In this document: in pieces, positions 26,318-33,849 of the stretch | How the letters are laid out: each line of letters starts with the position of its first letter | How positions within the stretch are numbered: the first letter of the stretch is position 1 | Assembly: GCA_944390085.1 (NCBI GenBank) | Contig: CALXOT010000138.1 | Location: forward strand, 1 to 33,849 | Direction: 5' to 3' | Origin: an uncultured Succinivibrionaceae bacterium | GTDB lineage: Bacteria > Pseudomonadota > Gammaproteobacteria > Enterobacterales > Succinivibrionaceae | DNA length: 33,849 nt | Notes under the pieces: generated by a model | The model's database searches: none | What the model was told of the DNA's origin: nothing | The model's input: only the letters and a program-made list of their open reading frames with translations | Program-made: the position numbers and the translations under genes

Positions 26318-26809
26318 ATGCCCTTTCCGTCCCGCTCCTTGTCATCGGGCAGCCGCCCGCGTTCAAGCGATCCGAATAAAGCGCTGAACCTGGCCCTGCG
26401 CTACCTGACGGCCCGCGAATATTCCTATCATGAACTTGTCACTAAGCTGTGTGCCCGTTTTACAGAAGAGGTGGCGCAGGCTGCAGCGCAGCATTGCCGG
26501 GAGCAGGGTTGGCAGAGTGATGAGCGCTATGCGGACATGCTATGCCGCCACATGCTGCTGCAGGGTTATGGCCCGCTGAAACTTAAGTTTGAAGGGGTAA
26601 AGCGCGGGCTTGATGCAGCCTTAATTGCAGAGTGTATTGAAAGGACGGACTGGACGGCCTGCGCCCTTGAGTATTTACAGCGCCATTGCGCAGATCCCGC
26701 TGTCCTGGATTATGCACAAAAGCACAAGTTGCTCGCCCGCCTGTCCCGGCGCGGATTTTCCGGCTCCCAATGCCTGCAAGCCCTTAATTTGTTGTGCGCG
26801 GAATCTTAA
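26318..26809 (+). CDS. recX: Regulatory protein RecX
   Basis: Small helical protein that caps and limits RecA filament growth. It is 163 aa (E. coli 166). Three-helix repeats are visible: ALRYLTAREYSYHELVTKL, HCREQGWQSDERYADML and QGYGPLKLKFEGVKRGLD, which matches the E. coli KGYGPARIRQELNQKGI segment, ending in RLSRRGFSGSQCLQAL. The N-terminus is rich in Ser/Arg. It lies 275 bases after recA with two hairpins between, consistent with lower expression than recA. Confidence 0.92.
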   Translation: MPFPSRSLSSGSRPRSSDPNKALNLALRYLTAREYSYHELVTKLCARFTEEVAQAAAQHCREQGWQSDERYADMLCRHMLLQGYGPLKLKFEGVKRGLDAALIAECIERTDWTACALEYLQRHCADPAVLDYAQKHKLLARLSRRGFSGSQCLQALNLLCAES

Positions 26810-26866
26810 TTCCGGGCTATAATTCTGCGTTATTAAAAATCAAGCAATCCTGCAAGGGACCTTAAT

Positions 26867-29494
26867 ATGTACATGACAACCGACGAGATACGTACCACGT
26901 ATCTTGAATTTTTCAAAAAGCATGGCCATGAGATCGTGCGCTCCAGCTCCCTGGTGCCGCATAACGATCCCACCCTGCTTTTTACCAACGCCGGTATGAA
27001 TCAGTTCAAGGACATTTACCTGGGCAAGGAAAGTCGTCCTTATCTGAGAGCCACCACCGCGCAAAAGTGCGTGCGTGCCGGCGGCAAGCAGAATGATCTG
27101 GATAACGTCGGCTATACCGCCCGTCATCATACTTTCTTTGAGATGCTGGGTAATTTCAGCTTCGGCGACTACTTTAAGAAAGAAGCCATTTATTATGCCT
27201 GGACTTTGTTAACTGAGGGCTTCAAGCTGCCCAAAGAGTCCTTAATGGTGACGGTCTATGCCGAGGATGATGAAGCCTATGATATCTGGCATAACACCAT
27301 TGGCCTGCCAGCAGAGAAGATTGTGCGCATCGGTGACAATAAGGGCGGCAAGTACAACTCCGACAATTTCTGGCAGATGGGCGATACCGGCCCGTGCGGC
27401 CCGTGCTCTGAGATCTTCTACGATCACGGCCCTGAGATCTGGGGCGGCCCTCCGGGATCACCGGATGAGGACGGTGATCGCTTCATCGAGATCTGGAACA
27501 TCGTGTTCATGCAGTATAACCGTCAGGCTGACGGCACCTTTGAGCCCCTGGCCAAGCCCATGATCGACAATGGCCTGGGTCTTGAGCGTATTGCTGCTGT
27601 GCTGCAGGGCGTGCATTCCAATTACGACATCGATCTGTTCCGTTCCTTAATCAGTGAAGTGGCACAGGTGCTTGGGGTTTCTGATCTGTCCTCAAAGTCC
27701 TTGCGGGTGATAGCAGATCACATCAGATCCTGCTCCTTCCTGATTGCCGACGGGGTGCTGCCTTCCAATGAAGGCCGCGGCTATGTGCTGCGCCGCATCA
27801 TCCGCCGTGCGGTGCGCCATGGCAGGTTGCTCGGTGCCAAGGAAGTGTTCTTCTATAAGCTGGTGGGCAAACTCGCTGAACTCATGGGCAAGGCTTACCC
27901 GGAGTTAATTGAGCAGCGTGAGCTGATTGAGCGTACCTTAAAGAAGGAAGAGGAACAGATCTTAAATACCCTTGATCGCGGTCTGGCCCTGCTGGATGCT
28001 GAGCTGGAGAAACTGGGTGCCGAGCGCACCATTCCCGGCGAAGTGGTGTTCAAGCTTTACGATACCTACGGTTTCCCGGCCGATCTGACTCAGGATGTGG
28101 TGCGTGATCGCGGCTACATCGTGGACATGGACGGCTTTGACAAGGAGATGAAGAAGCAGCGTGAGCGTGCCAAGTCAGCCTCCACCTTCGGTATTGACTA
28201 TAACAAGGAATTAAAGCTTGCCGATGTCACCACCTTCAGCGGTTATGAAAAGCTGCAGGACAATGCCACTGTCCTTGGTATTTACAAGGGGCTTGACAAG
28301 GTAGAGCAGATCTCCACGGACGAGGAAGCTGCCATTGTGCTGGATAAGACCCCGTTCTACGGGGAGATGGGCGGTCAGGTCGGCGATACCGGCGTGATTA
28401 AGCTTGGTGCCAACAATCTCTTTATCGTGGAGAATACCAGGCACGTGGGCAAGGCGGTGATCCATTTAGGTCGAGTGGAGCTCGGGCAGTTCCGTCAGGG
28501 CGATGCTGTGGAGGCCTGTGTGGATGAAAAGCGCCGCCGCAATATCGCAGCGCACCATACTGCCACCCATCTGCTGCATGCAGCCCTGCGCCAGGTGCTG
28601 GGCAACCATGTCTACCAGAAGGGCTCTTCAGTAGGTCCCGATCGCCTGCGTTTTGATTTCTCGCATCCGCATCCTTTATCTACTGCAGAACGTCAGCGGA
28701 TCATTGCCCTGGTCAATGAGTATATCTGCGACAACGTAGAAGTGCGCACTGATATCATGGATCTCGAGACGGCCAAGCACTCCGGTGCCATGGCCTTGTT
28801 TGACGAGAAGTATGAAGGTCAGGTGCGGGTAGTCTCCTGCGGGGATCTGTCAAAGGAGCTGTGCGGTGGTACCCACGCCAGACGTACCGGTGATCTGGGC
28901 TATTTTGCCATCGTCAGTGATGAGAGCATTGCCTCCGGGGTACGCCGTATCGAGGCCCTGGTGGGAGCATCTGCTATCAGTTATCAGCAGGCCATTGGCC
29001 GCGTCATCGCGCAGGCCTGCAATATCCTGAAGACCGACAATTACTCCGTGGTCGAGAAGGTCAGATCCCTGATTGAGCATACCCAGTCCATTGAGCATGA
29101 AAACATGCTGTTAAAGGAAAAACTGGTGCATACCGAAACCTTGGGTCTTGCTCAGCAGGCACAGGAGATAAACGGCGTTAAGGTTGTGATTGCCAGCGTC
29201 GAGCATTACAGCATGCGTGAGCTGCGCCTAGCGGTCGATGAGCTGAAGAACAGCCTGAAGAGCTGCGTGGTGCTGCTGGGCAGCGCTGATGGCAATAAAG
29301 CCAGTCTGATTGCCGCCGTCTCCAAGGACCTTACCTCAAAGCTCAAGGCCGGCGATCTGGTCAACTTTGCTGCATCCTTTGTGGACGGCAAAGGGGGCGG
29401 ACGTCCTGACATGGCTCAGGCAGGCGGCAATGATGCCTCCGGCCTGCCCAAAGCTTTGGCCGAGGCTCCGGCCTTTATTGCGGAGCACCTTTAA
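26867..29494 (+). CDS. alaS: Alanine-tRNA ligase
   Basis: Class II aminoacyl-tRNA synthetase, 875 aa (E. coli 876). The N-terminal motif [28 protein letters not shown] is nearly identical to E. coli in two adjoining parts. A catalytic core, tRNA-recognition domain, editing domain with the zinc-binding [16 protein letters not shown] and [11 protein letters not shown] motifs, and a C-Ala domain ending in [11 protein letters not shown] are all present. ATG 26867 has AAGGGA about 9 bases upstream; a second in-frame ATG lies two codons later. The stop overlaps the csrA start (TAATG). Confidence 0.98.
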   Translation: MYMTTDEIRTTYLEFFKKHGHEIVRSSSLVPHNDPTLLFTNAGMNQFKDIYLGKESRPYLRATTAQKCVRAGGKQNDLDNVGYTARHHTFFEMLGNFSFGDYFKKEAIYYAWTLLTEGFKLPKESLMVTVYAEDDEAYDIWHNTIGLPAEKIVRIGDNKGGKYNSDNFWQMGDTGPCGPCSEIFYDHGPEIWGGPPGSPDEDGDRFIEIWNIVFMQYNRQADGTFEPLAKPMIDNGLGLERIAAVLQGVHSNYDIDLFRSLISEVAQVLGVSDLSSKSLRVIADHIRSCSFLIADGVLPSNEGRGYVLRRIIRRAVRHGRLLGAKEVFFYKLVGKLAELMGKAYPELIEQRELIERTLKKEEEQILNTLDRGLALLDAELEKLGAERTIPGEVVFKLYDTYGFPADLTQDVVRDRGYIVDMDGFDKEMKKQRERAKSASTFGIDYNKELKLADVTTFSGYEKLQDNATVLGIYKGLDKVEQISTDEEAAIVLDKTPFYGEMGGQVGDTGVIKLGANNLFIVENTRHVGKAVIHLGRVELGQFRQGDAVEACVDEKRRRNIAAHHTATHLLHAALRQVLGNHVYQKGSSVGPDRLRFDFSHPHPLSTAERQRIIALVNEYICDNVEVRTDIMDLETAKHSGAMALFDEKYEGQVRVVSCGDLSKELCGGTHARRTGDLGYFAIVSDESIASGVRRIEALVGASAISYQQAIGRVIAQACNILKTDNYSVVEKVRSLIEHTQSIEHENMLLKEKLVHTETLGLAQQAQEINGVKVVIASVEHYSMRELRLAVDELKNSLKSCVVLLGSADGNKASLIAAVSKDLTSKLKAGDLVNFAASFVDGKGGGRPDMAQAGGNDASGLPKALAEAPAFIAEHL

Positions 29495-29682
29495 TGCTGG
29501 TTTTGTCCCAGAAAAAAGGTGAAAGCGTGCAGATAGGCGCTGATATCACGGTGACAGTGTTGGACGTCAAGTCCGGCAAGGTCCGCCTGGGGATCAGCGC
29601 TCCCCGCTCAGCCGTGGTGACACGGCTGCAGCCGGGGAAGGAAACTTCTGCTGAGGATAAGGATACGGCGGCAGCTCCTTAA
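29494..29682 (+). CDS. csrA: Carbon storage regulator CsrA (divergent)
   Basis: Dimeric RNA-binding protein that represses or activates mRNAs by binding GGA sites near the ribosome site. It is 62 aa (E. coli 61). The core SVQIGADITVTVLDVKSGKVRLGISAP is clear. Leu4 and Arg44, key RNA contacts in E. coli, are kept, but Arg6 is Gln and the segment after Arg44 reads LQPGKE instead of EEIYQR. That loses Ile47 and puts Pro-Gly where a helix normally starts. ATG 29494 shares a base with the alaS stop and has GGAG 8 bases upstream, so it is probably co-translated with alaS. Confidence 0.93.
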   Translation: MLVLSQKKGESVQIGADITVTVLDVKSGKVRLGISAPRSAVVTRLQPGKETSAEDKDTAAAP

Positions 29683-29691
29683 GCTCCGCCG
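29666..29691 (+). terminator. Hairpin over the csrA stop codon
   Basis: CGGCGG/CCGCCG with inner AGCT/AGCT (one bulged C) forms a 10-bp stem with a CCTTA loop across the csrA stop. No T-run follows, so termination may be factor-dependent. Confidence 0.45.
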
Positions 29692-29715
29692 CTACGCGTC
29701 CTCATAAAAAATTTC

Positions 29716-29744
29716 TTGACAAGGGGCGGCTAAATCATGATAAT
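29716..29744 (+). promoter_or_regulatory. Strong promoter of tRNA-Ser
   Basis: A perfect -35 TTGACA (29716-29721), 17-base spacer and GATAAT (29739-29744), about 22 bases before the tRNA. An inverted repeat GGCGGCTA (29725-29732)/TAGCCGCC (29744-29751) covers the spacer, the last -10 base and the expected start site. Confidence 0.85.
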
Positions 29745-29766
29745 AGCCGCCATCAAATCGACCCGC

Positions 29767-29860
29767 GGAGAGATGACCGAGTGGCTGAAGGTACTCCCCT
29801 GCTAAGGGAGCATACGACCATAAAGTTGTATCGAGGGTTCGAATCCCTTTCTCTCCGCCA
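29767..29860 (+). tRNA. tRNA-Ser (anticodon GCU)
   Basis: A 94-base class II tRNA with CCA encoded. The acceptor arms GGAGAGA and TCTCTCC pair, the anticodon stem CTCCC/GGGAG encloses GCT at 29801-29803, the long variable arm is CATACGACC..., and the T arm has GGTTCGAATCC. It reads AGU/AGC codons. It follows csrA as serV does in E. coli. Confidence 0.96.
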
Positions 29861-30106
29861 TGCCTCCTTGATTTTCCAAAGAATTTACTCTTCCAATATT
29901 CATTTTTCTGCCCAAAGTTCAACTGTCTCGTAGTTATTGCTAACTTGCGTGAGGACAGTGCTGCCATTTGCAGCAAGAAAAATGTAAAAAATTTTATCGA
30001 ACCAGTTTTATAAATAACATTTTGTTTTTAAAATTAAATTTTAAAGAGAACCGGGGCTGTAACCTCCTTGATCAGCGCTTTTAGCCCGGAAAGGTGCGAA
30101 AAATCC
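29861..30106. other. A+T-rich spacer between tRNA-Ser and tRNA-Arg
   Basis: No gene is visible. It holds TGCTGC-cattt-GCAGCA at 29959-29975, a very A+T-rich stretch at 29978-30048 and an imperfect hairpin CCGGGGCT/AGCCCGG at 30051-30089. Confidence 0.6.
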
Positions 30107-30134
30107 TTGCACTGTAAAATTTTGATGATATAAT
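30107..30134 (+). promoter_or_regulatory. Promoter of the tRNA-Arg pair
   Basis: TTGCAC (30107-30112), 16-base spacer and a perfect TATAAT (30129-30134), followed by a GC-containing discriminator (tcacgcccg) of the type seen at stringently controlled stable-RNA promoters. Confidence 0.82.
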
Positions 30135-30164
30135 TCACGCCCGTAACTTAGACAACAGTACTGC

Positions 30165-30241
30165 GCACCTGTAGCTCAGCTGGATAGAGTAATCGGCTAC
30201 GAACCGATCGGTCGGGAGTTCGAATCTCTCCAGGTGCGCCA
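30165..30241 (+). tRNA. tRNA-Arg (anticodon ACG), copy 1
   Basis: A 77-base tRNA with encoded CCA, very like E. coli argV/argQ. Acceptor arms GCACCTG/CAGGTGC, D arm AGCTCAGCTGGATAGAGT, anticodon ACG at 30199-30201 in stem ATCGG/CCGAT, T arm GAGTTCGAATCTC. It reads CGU/CGC/CGA after A-to-I editing by TadA (known for this tRNA). Confidence 0.97.
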
Positions 30242-30278
30242 TTCACTGTCAGTTCCTTAAGTTTGCTTCATATGCTGC

Positions 30279-30355
30279 GCACCTGTAGCTCAGCTGGATA
30301 GAGTAATCGGCTACGAACCGATCGGTCGGGAGTTCGAATCTCTCCAGGTGCGCCA
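30279..30355 (+). tRNA. tRNA-Arg (anticodon ACG), copy 2
   Basis: Identical in sequence to the copy 114 bases upstream, with anticodon ACG at 30313-30315 and encoded CCA. There is no separate promoter in the 37-base spacer, so both are probably cut from one precursor. E. coli has four argV-type copies at this site. Confidence 0.97.
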
Positions 30356-30492
30356 TCTCAGTTTTCTATTTTCCACTTTGTTTTTGCAGTGTTTTCTGTC
30401 AGCGGATTGCGCTTGCCAACGTCTGATTGCAACGCTATAAAGTTCTTGCTAAAGCGCTTGCAGGCTGCTAGTCTTTGCAACAAAATTCAGGC

Positions 30493-30520
30493 AAAGCGCT
30501 GCATGCAGTAATTGCGCTTT
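30493..30520 (+). terminator. Hairpin between tRNA-Arg and dnaB
   Basis: AAAGCGC (30493-30499) and GCGCTTT (30514-30520) form a perfect 7-bp stem followed by tcc. The loop contains the palindrome TGCATGCA. It could end the tRNA transcript, though it lies 138 bases past the last tRNA. Another AAAGCGCTTGCA copy lies about 40 bases upstream. Confidence 0.4.
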
Positions 30521-30593
30521 TCCATCCTGCTTAGCTGCGCTGTTTGCAGTAAGATCGCAGGATATTGCAGGATCAAGTCTGTGGAAACCCAAC

Positions 30594-32048
30594 ATGCCGA
30601 TTAGCGAAATCAATAAATCAAGCGAGAGCCTGCAGCGTGAACTGCCAAAGGATCTTAACGCCGAGCGCAGCCTACTAGGTGCCATTTTGCTTGATGGCTC
30701 TACCTTAAATCGCGTCAGTGAGGCCATCGGGCTGTTAGAGGCCGATGACTTTGCCTCTGAGCGCAACCGCGTGATCTATGAGGCAATTTTACGCCGCTCC
30801 GCCTCCTCCGATGATTTCAACCCCACGGTACTGTGTGATCAGTTAGAAAACGAGGGGCTGCTGGAGAAAGCAGGGGGCAGAGCATATATCTCGGGACTGA
30901 CTGCACTTACTGATCCGCTGTCAGCTGCCCCTGAGTACGCCATCATTGTGCGCAATAAGGCACGCCGCCGCCGTCTGATTGAGGCAGCGCAGAGCATTGC
31001 TGATATCTCCTATAACCCTGAAGGGCGCACGGTCGATGAGATTTACGACGTGGCGCAGCAGCTGGTATTCAAGCTCTCAGAGAAAAATGCCCATACTGAC
31101 AGTGGACCACGGGAAGCGGTGCCGATAGCCATTGAGCTTTTAGATAAGATCAGAAGCGAGATGGGCCTGAACCGCATGACCGGTACGGCCACCGGGTTTA
31201 CCGAGCTTGATGAGCTGACCTCAGGACTGCAGCCGGGCAGCCTCAATATTGTGGCGGCCCGCCCGGGTATTGGTAAGACTTCCTTTGCCATGAATATCGT
31301 GGAGAATATCGCGATGAACCCCGAGGTGCATCACCCGGCACTGGTGTTCTCGCTGGAAATGCCGGCACAGCAGATTTTAATGCGCATGCTCTGTACCTTC
31401 GGGAGAGTGGGGCTTAAGGATTTGTCCGAAGGCCGGGTCATCACCGAACAATGGCATGACATGATAAGGAAGCTGTCCTTACTGGTGGAAAAGACCGCAG
31501 ACGGACAGAAGCGGCACAAGCTGTATATTGATGACTCCGGTGACATTACCCCGCTGGAGCTGCGCTCGCGCGCCCGCCGCCTGGCGGCAGAATATGGCGG
31601 GCTGTCGGTTATCATGGTGGATTATATTCAGCTGATGAAGGGGCAGACCCGCATGGAAAACCGCAGCTTGGAGGTAGGTGAGATCTCGCGTTCCTTAAAG
31701 CTTTTGGCCAAGGAGCTCAATATTCCCATTATTGCCCTGTCGCAGTTAAACCGTGAGGTGGAAGGCCGGCGCGATCACCGTCCGATGAACTCAGATCTGC
31801 GTGAATCAGGCTCCCTGGAGCAGGATGCTGATATGATCATGTTCCTGCATCGTGGCTCGGTATACAAGAGTGCTGAGGATGGCAATATCGATGATGGCAA
31901 GGCTTTGCTCATCGTGGGCAAGAACCGTAACGGTGCCACCCGGGACATTGAACTGCAATTCCAGGGTGCTTATACCGCCTTTTATGATAAGGCCAATCCA
32001 TTGGCTGCAGATGCAGATCTGCCACCAGAGGCGGCACTGATGCAGTAA
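30594..32048 (+). CDS. dnaB: Replicative DNA helicase DnaB
   Basis: Hexameric 5'-3' helicase of the replisome. It is 484 aa (E. coli 471). The N-terminal primase-interaction domain (about 20-125) has LNAERSLLGAILLDG. Walker A AARPGIGKTS is at 221-230, then VFSLEMPAQQILMRML, IIMVDYIQLM-type Walker B (VIMVDYIQLMKGQ), LSQLNREVEGRRDHRP and SDLRESGSLEQDADMIMFLHR. The GIGKT loop has Ile where E. coli has Met. dnaB-alr is the E. coli order. The ribosome site is weak (GTGGAAA). Confidence 0.97.
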   Translation: MPISEINKSSESLQRELPKDLNAERSLLGAILLDGSTLNRVSEAIGLLEADDFASERNRVIYEAILRRSASSDDFNPTVLCDQLENEGLLEKAGGRAYISGLTALTDPLSAAPEYAIIVRNKARRRRLIEAAQSIADISYNPEGRTVDEIYDVAQQLVFKLSEKNAHTDSGPREAVPIAIELLDKIRSEMGLNRMTGTATGFTELDELTSGLQPGSLNIVAARPGIGKTSFAMNIVENIAMNPEVHHPALVFSLEMPAQQILMRMLCTFGRVGLKDLSEGRVITEQWHDMIRKLSLLVEKTADGQKRHKLYIDDSGDITPLELRSRARRLAAEYGGLSVIMVDYIQLMKGQTRMENRSLEVGEISRSLKLLAKELNIPIIALSQLNREVEGRRDHRPMNSDLRESGSLEQDADMIMFLHRGSVYKSAEDGNIDDGKALLIVGKNRNGATRDIELQFQGAYTAFYDKANPLAADADLPPEAALMQ

Positions 32049-32080
32049 GCTTCTGGCTTAATTAATTTTCAGGAAAAAAG

Positions 32081-33160
32081 ATGAACGTTGTAACGGCACA
32101 GATAAACCGGCAGGCCCTGATCCACAATATTCAGGTGATTAAGTCCCTGGTGCCGGATTCAAAGATTGTGGCAGTAGTCAAGGCCAACGGTTACGGGCAT
32201 GGACTGTATCTGGTGGCCAATACCCTGGATCCTTACGTGGATGCCTTTGCAGCAGCACGCATCAGCGAAGCCATTTCGCTGCGTGACCGGGGGATCAAGA
32301 AACCCATCATTTTGCTCGAAGGCTTTTATGAACCCTCGGATGTGCCGCTGCTGGCCAAATATGATCTCGATACGGCGGTACATGATATGGAGCAGCTGGA
32401 GGCTATTGAGCAGGCTGAGCTCGTAAGTCCGGTCAGGTGTTGGCTGAAAATAGATATCGGCATGCACCGCCTGGGCGCAGCTCCGGATGAGATCGCCGAG
32501 ATGAAGGTACGCCTGGAGCAATGCGTCAATGTACAAAAGCCGCTGGGTCTGATTTCACATCTGAGTGTGGCTGATACCCCAAGCGAGTACGCCTATAACG
32601 AAGAGCAGATAGCTTATTTCTTCAAGGTGGCTGAGGGCTTCAACGGCCCCTTGTGCCTGGCCAATTCAGCTGGCATCCTGCGCTGGCCCAAGTCCCATAC
32701 TGACTGGGTGCGCCCGGGGGTTATCCTCTACGGGATCTCCCCTTTTACAGGCAAGACTGGCAGTGATTTTAACCTGGAGCCGGTAATGACCTTAAAGAGC
32801 TCACTGATTGCGGTACGCAAGGTGAAACGGGGTGCTAAGGTTGGTTATGGTGCGGCCTGGACAGCGCCGCGCGATACGGTGATAGGAATTGTAGCTACCG
32901 GCTACGGGGATGGTTATCCGCGTACTGCTCCCAATGGTACTCCGGTATGGGTCAATGGGCGCCTGGTGCCGACTGCAGGCCATGTGTGCATGGATATGCT
33001 GTTCGTAGATTTAGGTCCGAATGCCAACGATAAGGTGGGCGACAAGGCAGTGCTGTGGGGCAAGGAAGTGCCGGTGGAGCGCGTGGCAGAACTGTGTGGC
33101 ACCATCCCATATGAACTGGTCTGCAGGATCATGCCGCGAGTCAACGTGGAGACCTTGTGA
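32081..33160 (+). CDS. alr: Alanine racemase
   Basis: PLP enzyme that interconverts L- and D-alanine for peptidoglycan. It is 359 aa, the E. coli length. The PLP lysine is Lys34 in VVAVVKANGYGHG, and the second catalytic base is Tyr256 in VGYGAAW. LKIDIGMHRLG, RPGVILYG and ATGYGDGYPR are family motifs. It starts 32 bases after dnaB with AGGAAAAAAG upstream and shares a TGATG junction with the next gene. Confidence 0.97.
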   Translation: MNVVTAQINRQALIHNIQVIKSLVPDSKIVAVVKANGYGHGLYLVANTLDPYVDAFAAARISEAISLRDRGIKKPIILLEGFYEPSDVPLLAKYDLDTAVHDMEQLEAIEQAELVSPVRCWLKIDIGMHRLGAAPDEIAEMKVRLEQCVNVQKPLGLISHLSVADTPSEYAYNEEQIAYFFKVAEGFNGPLCLANSAGILRWPKSHTDWVRPGVILYGISPFTGKTGSDFNLEPVMTLKSSLIAVRKVKRGAKVGYGAAWTAPRDTVIGIVATGYGDGYPRTAPNGTPVWVNGRLVPTAGHVCMDMLFVDLGPNANDKVGDKAVLWGKEVPVERVAELCGTIPYELVCRIMPRVNVETL

Positions 33161-33591
33161 TGGAGATCATCGCTCAGCGCGTCATTGCACTAAAACCACT
33201 GACGCGCGGTTTTCACATAATTACCCCGGACATAGTGCGGGCACTGCCTGAGATTGAATCTTGTCAGGCGGGGCTGCTGCACTTGCAGCTGCTGCACACC
33301 TCAGCTTCGCTGACCATCAATGAGTCAGCAGATCCGGACGTGCGCAGCGACATGTTAAACTTTTTTAAGCGGGCGGTGCCGGATGGAGCCCCGTACTTCA
33401 ATCATGTGCTGGAGGGGGAAGATGATATGACCGCCCATATCCTGTCTTCTGTGCTCGGCCAGACTTTGACGCTGCAGGTGCAAAACCGCAACCTGCTGCT
33501 GGGCACCTGGCAGGCTATTTACCTCGGTGAGCACCGCCACTTTGGTGGCAGCCGCCGGATCAGCGCCCTGCTTGCCGGTCAGCGCGCTTAA
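33160..33591 (+). CDS. yjbQ: YjbQ family protein (UPF0047)
   Basis: Small trimeric protein of the YjbQ/UPF0047 family, 143 aa from ATG 33160 (E. coli 138). E. coli YjbQ has a minor thiamine-phosphate synthase activity in vitro and its true role is unclear. Conserved residues are visible in LLHLQLLHTSASLTINE, FNHVLEGEDDMTAHI and LGTWQAIYLGEHR. GGAG lies 8 bases upstream. The start overlaps the alr stop, so expression is coupled. Confidence 0.9.
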   Translation: MEIIAQRVIALKPLTRGFHIITPDIVRALPEIESCQAGLLHLQLLHTSASLTINESADPDVRSDMLNFFKRAVPDGAPYFNHVLEGEDDMTAHILSSVLGQTLTLQVQNRNLLLGTWQAIYLGEHRHFGGSRRISALLAGQRA

Positions 33592-33593
33592 TG

Positions 33594-33732
33594 ACGGGCT
33601 TGCATGAAACTACCTACGCACTTACGTGCGAGGTTTCGTGAAGACGGTGCCTCACTTTTAGTAAGCACCCATTACTGGGCACTTACGGGCATGTACACAA
33701 TGCCACCATCAGGTCGGAGCAAAAAAGCCCGT
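33594..33732. repeat. Structured element: outer inverted repeat enclosing three hairpins
   Basis: ACGGGCTT (33594-33601) pairs with AAGCCCGT (33725-33732). Inside are CGCAC/GTGCG (33617-33630), GGTGC/GCACC (33646-33669) and GGCAT/ATGCC (33688-33704). GCACTTACG occurs twice (33618-33626, 33679-33687). It could be a folded RNA, a small non-autonomous mobile element or a complex terminator. No gene is seen from here to the end of the window beyond a 22-codon frame at 33761. Confidence 0.5.
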
Positions 33733-33849
33733 TCCTGAATTCTTAGAGAGTATTGGACATGATCAAAATGTGCGACACCCGCCGCTTTCATCCCCAGGCT
33801 CACGCAAGGGGAATTACGCGTCATTAGTTAAACAAATTATGTAAGTAGT

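Noticed and set aside
29692-29976. 94-codon reverse frame downstream of csrA
   Set aside because: Runs antisense through tRNA-Ser, a common artefact.
33725-33732. A-run plus AAGCCCGT read as a reverse-strand intrinsic terminator
   Set aside because: On the reverse strand CGGGCTTTTTT has a T-run, but the matching GCCCG arm is not directly before it; its partner lies 130 bases away.
33761-33829. 22-codon frame MIKMCDTRRFHPQ at the window end
   Set aside because: Too short, no clear ribosome site, and no known leader peptide pattern; left uncalled.

Overview
The window looks like a chromosomal stretch from a gammaproteobacterium. It strings together blocks whose order matches the E. coli/Aeromonadales type: rpoE-rseA-rseB, lepA-lepB-rnc-(insert)-era-recO, rlmD-relA, pyrG-ftsB-ispD-ispF-yqaA-nlpD, mutS (reverse strand), pncC-recA-recX-alaS-csrA-tRNA-Ser-tRNA-Arg, and dnaB-alr-yjbQ. 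Protein sequences are clearly gammaproteobacterial but diverged, with many TTG/GTG starts and several losses. A reduced anaerobic relative of Aeromonadales (for example Succinivibrionaceae) is a guess that a 16S or marker-gene tree would have to confirm.

Layout. 36-2917: envelope-stress sigma factor RpoE, its anti-sigma factor RseA and periplasmic regulator RseB (no rseC follows). 3427-6904: LepA, signal peptidase I and RNase III. 6905-8538: an A+T-rich insert that splits the usual rnc-era pair. It holds a class II Fic protein, a four-unit 30-bp-period repeat array, a remnant of a family 25 glycosyltransferase and nested inverted repeats. 8539-13840: Era, RecO, RlmD and RelA. 14062-15143: an A+T-richer two-gene unit, in the slot where E. 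coli carries mazEF-mazG. It encodes a dCTP deaminase/dUTPase-fold protein that lacks the catalytic glutamate, translationally coupled to a small protein with two membrane helices, and it ends in a strong two-tier terminator. 15339-20850: CTP synthase, FtsB, IspD, IspF, a YqaA/DedA-type membrane protein and NlpD. MutS follows on the reverse strand. 24199-29682: PncC, RecA, RecX, AlaS and CsrA. 29767-30355: tRNA-Ser(GCU) and two identical tRNA-Arg(ACG). 30594-33591: DnaB, alanine racemase and YjbQ. The last 250 bases hold a set of inverted repeats and no convincing gene.

Most genes are housekeeping: envelope stress, translation, RNA processing, recombination repair, stringent response, isoprenoid and CTP synthesis, cell division and replication. 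The best candidate for something undescribed is the two-gene unit at 14062-15143. It pairs an apparently non-catalytic nucleotide-binding fold with a two-helix membrane protein, an arrangement that resembles sensor-plus-membrane-effector conflict systems. The Fic island in the rnc-era junction is the second accessory locus. Other points worth checking are the absence of rpoS downstream of nlpD, a CsrA with a changed RNA-binding edge, and operator-like palindromes at the recA, mutS and tRNA-Ser promoters.
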